Of a stretch of 11,627 nucleotides of DNA, positions 5,026-11,627 are shown piece after piece (the first letter of the stretch is position 1; each line of letters opens with the position of its first letter). The stretch is from Clostridiales bacterium (lineage in GTDB: Bacteria > Bacillota > Clostridia > Oscillospirales > Oscillospiraceae): NCBI GenBank assembly GCA_003516765.1, contig DPCD01000056.1, positions 548 to 12,174 of the forward strand. The letters are read 5' to 3'. Made by a program: the position numbers and the translations under genes. The notes beneath the pieces were generated by a model. That model was given only the letters and a program-made list of their open reading frames with translations, did no database searches and was not told where the DNA came from.

Positions 5026-6303
5026 TTATGCAAGCAGCTTTTCCAGCGCCGCCAGCTTGAGGCTCGTGCAGAAGATCTCCATCGCCTGCTCCAGCTCATG
5101 AACCGGGGGCAGCGACGGGGCAATGCGGATGTTGGAGTCCTGCGGGTCAACGCCGTAGGGGAACGTTGCGCCCGCGCCCGTCATCACGACGCCCGCTTCC
5201 TTGCAGAGTGCCAGGGTCCGCTTGGCAAGACCCGGTTCGGTGTTGACCGAGACAAAGTAGCCGCCCTTCGGGCGCTGCCAGGTTGCAATGCCGAGCGGCG
5301 CGATCTGCGTGTCCAGCTTTTCCAGCACGCAGCGGAATTTCGGGGCAAGCACCTGCGCATGCTTCTTCATCAGCGCCAGCGTCGTTTCCTTGTCCTTGAG
5401 ATACAGTACATGGCGCAGCTCGTTGACCTTGTCGTAGGAGATCATCTGAATGCCCATGAGTTTCTGCATGTACGCCTGATTTGCCTCCGAGCAAGCCATG
5501 ACGGAAATGCCCGCGCCCGGGAAGGTGATCTTTGAGGTAGATGCAAATTCAAAGACCATGTCGGGGTTGCCCGCTTCGCGGCAGAGCGTCAGAATGTCTT
5601 CAAACGGAACGAAATCGCCGTCAAACTCATGCACGCAGTAGGCGTTGTCCCACATGAGCATGAAGTCCTTCGCCGCCGGCTTCATATTGGCAATGCGGTG
5701 AACCGTCTCGTCGGAGTAGATAATGCCGTCGGGGTTGGAGTACTTCGGCACGCACCACATGCCCTTGACCGCCGGGTCTTTCACCAGCTGCTCAACCAGA
5801 TCCATGTCGGGTCCAGTGGGCGTCATGGGAACAGTGATCATCTCGAAGCCGAATGACTGGGTGATCTTGAAGTGGCGGTCGTAGCCCGGCGCGGGGCAGA
5901 GCCACTTGACGCTGTCGAGCTTGCACCACGGCTTTTCCGAGTGCAGCATGCCGTGCGTCACCGCCTTGGAAACGGCGTCATACATCAGGGTCAGCGACGC
6001 GCTGCCGCCGATGAAGCACTCTTCAGGCTTGCAGCCGAGAATGTCGGCAAACAGCCGCTTTGCAGACGGCAGACCCGAAAGCTCGCCGTAGTTTCTCACA
6101 TCCATGCCGTCGCACATGCACTGCTCGGGGCTATGGAGAATCGTCAGAAGATCGGATACCAGATCCAGCTGCTCTTTGCCGGGCTTGCCGCGCGCCATGT
6201 TGAGCTTGAGATTCTGCGCCTTCAGCGCTTCGTATGCCGCCTGCGCGCTTGCCAGCTCCTGCTTCAGTTCTTCGTGTGTGCGGTCTTTATATGCAACGCT
6301 CAT
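5026..6303 (-). CDS. PLP-dependent aminotransferase, aspartate aminotransferase-like (Aminotran_MocR / PF12897 type)
   Basis: A 425-residue fold type I, PLP-dependent transaminase. It opens MSVAYKDRTHEELKQELASA, followed by LNMARGKPGKEQLDL (34-48), typical of the cytosolic aspartate aminotransferase subgroup found in Clostridia and actinobacteria. PLP-site residues are visible: SNPDG (189-193), MWDNAY (217-222, with D219 and Y222) and the Schiff-base lysine K258 in STSK. Near the C-terminus NIRIAPSLPP carries the conserved substrate-carboxylate arginine. The likely reaction is aspartate plus 2-oxoglutarate to oxaloacetate plus glutamate, though alanine or other amino acids are possible. The frame stays open to 6561, but the family start MSVAYKD, an AAAGG ribosome site and a promoter at 6375-6402 all support the start at 6303. 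No clear terminator with a T-run follows, so read-through into the GTPase gene is possible. Confidence 0.88.
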   Translation of the reverse strand: MSVAYKDRTHEELKQELASAQAAYEALKAQNLKLNMARGKPGKEQLDLVSDLLTILHSPEQCMCDGMDVRNYGELSGLPSAKRLFADILGCKPEECFIGGSASLTLMYDAVSKAVTHGMLHSEKPWCKLDSVKWLCPAPGYDRHFKITQSFGFEMITVPMTPTGPDMDLVEQLVKDPAVKGMWCVPKYSNPDGIIYSDETVHRIANMKPAAKDFMLMWDNAYCVHEFDGDFVPFEDILTLCREAGNPDMVFEFASTSKITFPGAGISVMACSEANQAYMQKLMGIQMISYDKVNELRHVLYLKDKETTLALMKKHAQVLAPKFRCVLEKLDTQIAPLGIATWQRPKGGYFVSVNTEPGLAKRTLALCKEAGVVMTGAGATFPYGVDPQDSNIRIAPSLPPVHELEQAMEIFCTSLKLAALEKLLA

Positions 6304-6374
6304 TGTTCCGCAACCTTTCTTTTCGTATTTTTTCTGTCTTTTCGCCGCGCAAACCGCGCCGCTTTCTATGTTAC

Positions 6375-6402
6375 AGTATACCAGTTCCTCGCCAAAAAGC
6401 AA
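6375..6402 (-). promoter_or_regulatory. Predicted sigma-A promoter of the aminotransferase gene
   Basis: On the minus strand TTGCTT (6402-6397), a 16-base spacer and TATACT (6380-6375), with TGG directly before the -10 box as in an extended -10 promoter. The start codon lies about 70 bases downstream. Confidence 0.6.
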
Positions 6403-6436
6403 GCGAAGAGGCGGTACAAATATGGAAGGATTCCGT

Positions 6437-6467
6437 AAAAATTGCCCGCCGGTTCTCGGCGGGCAAT
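6437..6467 (-). terminator. Rho-independent terminator of the symporter gene
   Basis: On the minus strand ATTGCCCGCCG (6467-6457) pairs perfectly with CGGCGGGCAAT (6451-6441) around a 5-base loop, followed by a T-run (6441-6437). It begins 17 bases after the stop codon at 6485 and separates this gene from the aminotransferase promoter. Confidence 0.92.
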
Positions 6468-6484
6468 CGGGGGTAATGGAAATC

Positions 6485-7729
6485 TTACTTTGCAGCCTTC
6501 TGTGCCGCAGCCTTGGCTTCCCAATGGTTGACGCAGATGGCGCAGGACGCGTCGCCGACAACGTTCAGCGCCGTACGACCCATGTCGAACAGGCGGTCGA
6601 TGCCGTAGATGATACCGATGTAGGTCGTCGGGATGCCGACAGCCTCGAGGACCATCGCCAGCATGATCATGCCCGCACCGGAGGTACCGGCGGTGCCGAT
6701 GGAGGCAAGGGTCGCGGTGACGACGATGGTGACCATCTGCGTGATGCCGAGGTCCATGCCAATGCACTTTGCCAGGAAGATTGCAGCCACGCACTGATAG
6801 ATCGCGGTGCCGTCCATGTTGATCGTTGCGCCGAGCGGCAGAACGAACGAGGAAATGTCCTTCTCAACACCCATCTCATCGCAGCACTCCTTGGAAACCG
6901 GCAGAGAAGCGACGGAGGACGTGGAGGTGAAGGCGAACACAGCTGCGGGCAGGATACCCTTGAAGAACTTCAGGGGGCTCATGCCGGCGAAAACCTTGAC
7001 GGACAGACTGTAAACGAGAACGGTGTGAATGATGTAGCCGATGTATGCCGCCAGCAGAACCAGACCCAGAGAGCCGAGGATCTTCGGACCCTGCGCCGCG
7101 ACGACCCAGCTCATCAGGCAGAACACGCCGATCGGGGAAACGCGGAGGATGAAGGACATGACCGTCTGCGTGACCTCGTTGAACGAGGAAATGAACGTTG
7201 CAAAGGGCTTGCCCTTTTCGCCGGCTACGAGGACGCCGCAGCCGAACAGCAGCGCGATGACAATGATCTGGAGCATCGAAGCGTCGATCATCGGCTGCAC
7301 CGAGTTGGACGGGAAGATGTTCTTGATCGTGGTCATGATGTCGCTTTCCTTTGCCTCATATGCCGCATCTTCGGCAAGAGACAGAACCGGGAAGCTGCCC
7401 TTGAAGAGGTTTGCCACCACAAGACCGATCACGCAGGCAACTGCAGTCGTGGCAAGGAAGTACACAACGGTCTTCCAGCCGATCTTACCGACCTTGCCGA
7501 TATCGCCCATGGAGAACATGCCGTCCATAATGGAGAGCAGAACCAGAGGCACAACAATGAACTTCAGAAGGTTGACGAAAATGTCTCCGAAGGGCTTGAG
7601 ATAGCTTGCCGTAAAATCGGTGGCAGCTTCTGCACCCATGGCTGCCCAGAGAATCGCGCCAAATGCGATACCGGCAGCCAGACCGATCATGATCCATACG
7701 CCAAGACCGAGCTTCTTCTTTTCTTTCAT
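6485..7729 (-). CDS. Dicarboxylate/amino acid:cation symporter (glutamate/aspartate type)
   Basis: A 414-residue DAACS-family (GltPh/GltP-like) inner membrane transporter that takes up acidic amino acids with Na+ or H+. The core motifs are TSTSSVASLP (268-277, hairpin 1), NMDGT (304-308, cation site), GTAGTSGAG (345-353, hairpin 2) and DMGRTALNVVGD (382-393, last helix). D382 and R385 match GltPh D394 and R397, which hold the amino group and side-chain carboxylate. DctA-type C4-dicarboxylate carriers lack that aspartate, so glutamate or aspartate is the better guess. N389 and D393 match further cation ligands. The start at 7729 (MKEKKKLGLG) is chosen because GAGGAG lies ten bases upstream; the frame also allows a GTG at 7771 and an ATG between them, both with poorer sites. 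It is a single-gene unit with its own promoter (7788-7816) and a strong terminator. Confidence 0.92.
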   Translation of the reverse strand: MKEKKKLGLGVWIMIGLAAGIAFGAILWAAMGAEAATDFTASYLKPFGDIFVNLLKFIVVPLVLLSIMDGMFSMGDIGKVGKIGWKTVVYFLATTAVACVIGLVVANLFKGSFPVLSLAEDAAYEAKESDIMTTIKNIFPSNSVQPMIDASMLQIIVIALLFGCGVLVAGEKGKPFATFISSFNEVTQTVMSFILRVSPIGVFCLMSWVVAAQGPKILGSLGLVLLAAYIGYIIHTVLVYSLSVKVFAGMSPLKFFKGILPAAVFAFTSTSSVASLPVSKECCDEMGVEKDISSFVLPLGATINMDGTAIYQCVAAIFLAKCIGMDLGITQMVTIVVTATLASIGTAGTSGAGMIMLAMVLEAVGIPTTYIGIIYGIDRLFDMGRTALNVVGDASCAICVNHWEAKAAAQKAAK

Positions 7730-7787
7730 AGACTCTTTTCTCCTCAAATTCATATTTGCGGAAGCTTTCACATCCTACCGCATTGTG

Positions 7788-7816
7788 ATTCTAACATTCC
7801 CGTTAATGGATGTAAA
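7788..7816 (-). promoter_or_regulatory. Predicted sigma-A promoter of the symporter gene
   Basis: On the minus strand TTTACA (7816-7811), a 17-base spacer and TAGAAT (7793-7788); each box has 5 of 6 consensus bases. The leader before the start at 7729 would be about 50 bases. Confidence 0.75.
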
Positions 7817-7882
7817 GGATTTTTTGCATCACGTTAAATTTTCGTGAAGTTCCCCAAAGTTTTCGTTATATTTTTGACAAAT

Positions 7883-7902
7883 GAAACGATTTCATTCGTT
7901 TC
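7883..7902. promoter_or_regulatory. Inverted repeat upstream of the symporter promoter (possible operator)
   Basis: GAAACGA (7883-7889) and TCGTTTC (7896-7902) form a perfect 7-bp inverted repeat with a 6-base centre, in AT-rich DNA about 67 bases upstream of the symporter -35 box. Size and symmetry fit a dimeric regulator site. No regulator gene is nearby, so its use is unknown. Confidence 0.3.
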
Positions 7903-7953
7903 TCTTTTGTAACCATTTCACAAGTCCCGCAGTTTTTTTGCAGGATCAGATGC

Positions 7954-8001
7954 AAAAAAGAGCACCTGCGCGTCCCTGTGTTTTCCAGCAGCGTGCAGGT
8001 G
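7954..8001 (-). terminator. Probable terminator of the HAD-TauE-racemase unit
   Basis: On the minus strand CACCTGC (8001-7995) pairs with GCAGGTG (7969-7963) at the base of an imperfect long hairpin, followed by CTCTTTTTT (7962-7954). It lies about 38 bases after the racemase stop. The inner part pairs poorly, so confidence is moderate. A second AT-rich hairpin, TTTTTTGCA / TGCAAAAAA (7934-7959), follows directly. Confidence 0.55.
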
Positions 8002-8039
8002 TTTGTCCAATATTTACAGCAATTTGCAGCTGTTTGCAG

Positions 8040-8747
8040 TTACTCCTGCGTAGTTTCGTATCCGCAGAAGCGGATTGCCGCCTTCGCCAGCTCCGCCGTA
8101 GGATCGATGAAGGGTCCGTCTTCCGGCAGCGTATCGGCAACAATCGGAAGCTCCGTGCAGCCGAGGATGAAGTAGTCCGCGCCCTTTCTGCGCAGCCCCT
8201 CCAGAAGCTCCTTCCACGTTTCCTCCTCCGGAGCCAGCGGCTTCGATGCCTTGACCACGTCGTAAATGAGGTGCATCAGGGTATCTTTTTCCGCGTTGTC
8301 CGGAATGATAAACGAGACGCCCTCTTTTTCGAGCGCTTTTTCATAAAGACCGGTTGCGAGCGTCCCCTTCGTGGCAAGCACGGCCGCCGTCTTTCCGGGA
8401 TAGAACTTCGCGCACGCCTTTGCCGTCGCCTCCAGCATGCTCAAAAACGGCAGCTTTGTCTCCGCCTGCAATTGAGGCAGGAAATAGTGCGCCGTGTTGC
8501 AGGGCATGATCACGCAGCCTGCCCCGCACGCCTCGAGCGAATGCAGCGCTGAACACATTTCCGGCAGCGGATCCTTGCCGCCATGCAGAATTGCCGCCGT
8601 ACGGTCTGGAATCTGCGCGTTGGAGTCGATGTAGACGCGGATGTGGTCATTGTCGCAGCCTGCCTTTGTGAGTAACGTAATCTTCCGGAAGAGGTCTGCC
8701 GTTGCAAGCGGTCCCATGCCGCCGAGAATGCCAATGGTCTTTTTCAT
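8040..8747 (-). CDS. Aspartate/glutamate racemase family protein
   Basis: A 235-residue cofactor-independent amino acid racemase of the YgeA/RacX kind. Two cysteines act as the acid-base pair in this family, and both are present: C83 in PCNTAH (82-87) and C197 in GCTELP (196-201). Other family marks are IGILGGMGPLATADLF (5-20) and SNAQIPDRTA (42-51). The substrate may be aspartate, glutamate or a broader range, and cannot be fixed from sequence. The ATG at 8747 has AGGAG seven bases upstream; a GTG two codons earlier is too close to that site. It lies 18 bases after the TauE stop and is the last gene of the unit, before a probable terminator. The product could supply D-amino acids for the cell wall or signalling, which is inference. 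Confidence 0.88.
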   Translation of the reverse strand: MKKTIGILGGMGPLATADLFRKITLLTKAGCDNDHIRVYIDSNAQIPDRTAAILHGGKDPLPEMCSALHSLEACGAGCVIMPCNTAHYFLPQLQAETKLPFLSMLEATAKACAKFYPGKTAAVLATKGTLATGLYEKALEKEGVSFIIPDNAEKDTLMHLIYDVVKASKPLAPEEETWKELLEGLRRKGADYFILGCTELPIVADTLPEDGPFIDPTAELAKAAIRFCGYETTQE

Positions 8748-8765
8748 ATGCACACTCCTGTTCTG

Positions 8766-9539
8766 TTATCCTGTAATAAGTCCCTGGATGACTTTGACTG
8801 CCAGCAAAATAAGGACAATCACGACCGTGGGCTTGACAATCTTCGAGCCGCTTTTGATTGCGAGCCCGGAGCCGATGTAGTGTCCCAACACGCTTGTCAC
8901 CGTGCCGATGAGCCCCAGCGCAATAAACACCTTGCCGCTCATGAGGCTTGTAAAGAGTGCGCCCATGTTGGAGGCAAGGTTCACGAGCTTCACATTACCG
9001 CCCGCGGTGCGCACGTCCATCTTTGCCAGATTGCAGAAAATGAGCAGCAGGAACGTCCCAGTGCCGGGTCCGTAGAATCCGTCGTAGGCGCCCACAACCA
9101 GCGATGCCGCGCACACAATTGCCATCTGCTTTTTGGGCGCAATCTCGCCCTTTTCTTCCGGCAGCTCCCGCTGGCGCAGCACCACGAACGCCACCACCGG
9201 CAGCACAATCAGCAGCAGATACTGCAAATATTTTTCCTCGATCATCAGCTGCAGGCTTGTTCCGAAGTGCGCGCCGATGAGCGCCAGCACGATCGACGGC
9301 ACGCCGAGCTTCCAGTCGACGTAGCCGTTTTTGATAAACCGCCCGGTCGAAGCGATGGTTCCGAGCCCTGCCGAGAGTTTGTTCGTCCCCAGCGCATAGT
9401 GCGCCGGAAGCCCGGCAATCAGGTACGTCGGCACCGAAATAATTCCGCCGCCGCCTGCGATGGCGTCTGTGAACGACGCGAGAAACACGCCGACCGCCAC
9501 AATCAGCGCCATCTGGAGCGTCAGATCTCCCGTCTGCAT
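8766..9539 (-). CDS. TauE/SafE family permease (sulfite exporter-like)
   Basis: A 257-residue inner membrane protein with about eight hydrophobic segments in two related halves. The first half carries the family signature DAIAGGGGIISVPTYL, then HYALGTNKLSAG; the second half carries the partner motif DGFYGPGTGTFLLL. TauE/SafE proteins export sulfite, sulfoacetate or other organic anions; the substrate here is unknown. The frame is open further upstream, but the start at 9539 fits the usual N-terminus and has AGGAG nine bases before it. The HAD stop and this ATG are separated by a single base, so the genes are coupled. Pairing with a HAD phosphatase and an amino acid racemase does not point to a clear sulfur pathway. 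Confidence 0.9.
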   Translation of the reverse strand: MQTGDLTLQMALIVAVGVFLASFTDAIAGGGGIISVPTYLIAGLPAHYALGTNKLSAGLGTIASTGRFIKNGYVDWKLGVPSIVLALIGAHFGTSLQLMIEEKYLQYLLLIVLPVVAFVVLRQRELPEEKGEIAPKKQMAIVCAASLVVGAYDGFYGPGTGTFLLLIFCNLAKMDVRTAGGNVKLVNLASNMGALFTSLMSGKVFIALGLIGTVTSVLGHYIGSGLAIKSGSKIVKPTVVIVLILLAVKVIQGLITG

Positions 9540-9540
9540 C

Positions 9541-10368
9541 TCAAATTTCTCCTCTCGCCGCGCGCCGGAGCATCCATGCCACACCGTCTTCGCGGTTGCT
9601 CGGCGCAATCACGTCGGCAGCCTTCTTTGCCTGCTCGCCCGCGTTGCCCATCGCTGCGCCGACGCCGGCATAGCGGAGCATCGCGCAGTCGTTGCCGCTG
9701 TCGCCCATCGCCAGAACCTGCTCGCGCGCAATGCCCAGCTTCTCCGCCAGCGCCCGCAGCGCAACACCCTTGTCGGTATCCCGGCTCATGACCTCCAGAT
9801 CGACTGCCCAGCCGCCGTCGGTCAGAAAAACGGGAAGCTTTCTGACCGCTTCATACGCCTTTTCATATTCCGCGCGGTTCGGGAATGTCACATAGAGCTT
9901 TTCGACCGGACCGTGGTAGCTCTCCACAAAGGCGTCCAGATCGTCCACGATGATGTGCGATTGCTCCATGAGCGTGCGCATTTTTTCTTCCATATAATCG
10001 GTAAAATGGTCCATGCACCAGCGCGAATGGCGGACCGAAAGCCCCGTGTAGAAATGCACCATGCAGTCTGCCTGCGCCACCGCGCGATATGCCTGCTTGC
10101 CGAGTTCCTCCGGCATGCTGCATTCATAGAGCGTTTCCATCGTCCACACGTCGAGCGCGTAGGCGCCCGTGCCGCAGCTCAAATATCGCACCTCCGGCAA
10201 CTGGCGCAGAATGTCGCGCACCTCGACGAACGCGCGCCCCGTGCATACGACGATTTCAATGCCCGCCGCCTTTGCCTCGCGAATTGCTTCTTTTGTCGCG
10301 GGCGTAATGGAGTTGTCCGGCGCAAGGAGCGTACCGTCCACATCCAGCGCCGCCAAACGAATTGCCAT
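9541..10368 (-). CDS. Cof-type HAD-IIB family phosphatase
   Basis: A 275-residue cytosolic haloacid dehalogenase-superfamily hydrolase. The four motifs are in order: nucleophile DVDGT (9-13, D9 attacks and D11 is the acid), CTGR (42-45), K200 in the DKG motif, and the metal-binding GDSGND (222-227). The region between motifs II and III (about 85-185) is the C2-type cap that sets substrate choice in Cof/YidA-like proteins, which act on sugar phosphates, flavin or other phosphoesters; the substrate here is unknown. The start at 10368 has GAGGG six bases upstream and a good promoter at 10406-10434. It is the first gene of the unit with the TauE permease and the racemase, and it is divergent from secA. 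Confidence 0.92.
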   Translation of the reverse strand: MAIRLAALDVDGTLLAPDNSITPATKEAIREAKAAGIEIVVCTGRAFVEVRDILRQLPEVRYLSCGTGAYALDVWTMETLYECSMPEELGKQAYRAVAQADCMVHFYTGLSVRHSRWCMDHFTDYMEEKMRTLMEQSHIIVDDLDAFVESYHGPVEKLYVTFPNRAEYEKAYEAVRKLPVFLTDGGWAVDLEVMSRDTDKGVALRALAEKLGIAREQVLAMGDSGNDCAMLRYAGVGAAMGNAGEQAKKAADVIAPSNREDGVAWMLRRAARGEI

Positions 10369-10405
10369 GTCAAACCCTCACTCTGTTTTTTCTGTTACGC
10401 GCCCT

Positions 10406-10434
10406 ATTTTACCAGCATCCGACAGGTAAATCAA
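10406..10434 (-). promoter_or_regulatory. Predicted sigma-A promoter of the HAD-TauE-racemase unit
   Basis: On the minus strand TTGATT (10434-10429), a 17-base spacer and TAAAAT (10411-10406), with TGG before the -10 box. The leader to the start at 10368 is about 30 bases. Confidence 0.75.
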
Positions 10435-10468
10435 GGCGCGCATCGACGTGGAAATTCACAATTTCTTC

Positions 10469-10497
10469 TTTTTTTAACCCTCCAACTATGGTATAAT
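10469..10497 (+). promoter_or_regulatory. Predicted extended -10 promoter of secA
   Basis: A perfect TATAAT (10492-10497) preceded by TGG (10489-10491) gives an extended -10 element. The -35 position is only a T-run (10469-10474). The leader to the ATG at 10561 is about 57 bases. It points away from the HAD promoter at 10406-10434, so the two units are divergent. Confidence 0.7.
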
Positions 10498-10560
10498 GTA
10501 ATTTCAGGAATGCAGCAAATCACTTCGCGCCGCGGAAAAGGCGCAGGAAGGCAGAAATAT

Positions 10561-11627
<1,067 letters not shown>

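Noticed and set aside
6304..6561. N-terminal extension of the aminotransferase
   Set aside because: The frame stays open, but it crosses the aminotransferase promoter and the symporter terminator and enters the symporter gene. The family N-terminus begins at 6303.
6104..7837. Long open frame (577 codons) on the plus strand opposite the symporter
   Set aside because: The product is rich in H, D, R and Q with no known motif. It covers the symporter, its promoter and its terminator in antisense.

Overview
The window looks like chromosomal DNA of a GC-rich anaerobic Firmicute, most likely a gut Clostridia member of the Oscillospiraceae type. This rests on the high coding GC, the Firmicute-style Shine-Dalgarno sites, the short intergenic palindromes, and proteins that read as clostridial: a Gx-transporter/NusG_II/ApbE set, a TetM-like GTPase with a NYN tail, and a MocR-type aspartate aminotransferase. 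Genus is not determined. Every gene is on the minus strand except secA, which starts at 10561 and runs off the right edge.

Layout by minus-strand transcription units. (1) 1672 to 1: a flavinyltransferase lipoprotein (ApbE), a small membrane protein with a NusG domain II, and a Gx-transporter membrane protein cut by the window edge. They are tightly coupled (4-base overlap, then a 3-base gap) and resemble part of a flavin-based extracellular electron transfer or flavoprotein-export locus. (2) 1673 to 2184: no large gene. It holds the apbE promoter, a block of about 20% GC, a two-copy hairpin repeat and a possible 42-residue small protein. (3) 4743 to 2185: an 852-residue TetM/EF-G-type translational GTPase fused to a C-terminal YacP/Rae1-like NYN ribonuclease domain, with a strong terminator after it. 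(4) 4744 to 5025: a dense chain of palindromes, two of them near-identical copies, and the last followed by a T-run just before the GTPase start. (5) 6303 to 5026: an aspartate aminotransferase-like enzyme with its own promoter. (6) 7729 to 6485: a glutamate/aspartate:cation symporter with promoter and terminator. (7) 10368 to 8040: a probable operon of a Cof-type HAD phosphatase, a TauE/SafE permease and an Asp/Glu racemase. (8) secA, divergent from the HAD gene across a 192-base region holding both promoters.

Several genes concern acidic amino acids (aminotransferase, symporter, racemase), but they sit in separate transcription units, so a shared pathway is only suggested. The most unusual item is the GTPase-nuclease fusion. 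Its N-terminal part should enter the ribosomal A site as TetM or EF-G does, and its C-terminal part resembles Rae1, an endoribonuclease known to cut mRNA in the A site. One chain may therefore both clear and cut at the A site. The tip loop that TetM uses against tetracycline is not conserved, so a plain tetracycline-resistance label would be unsafe.
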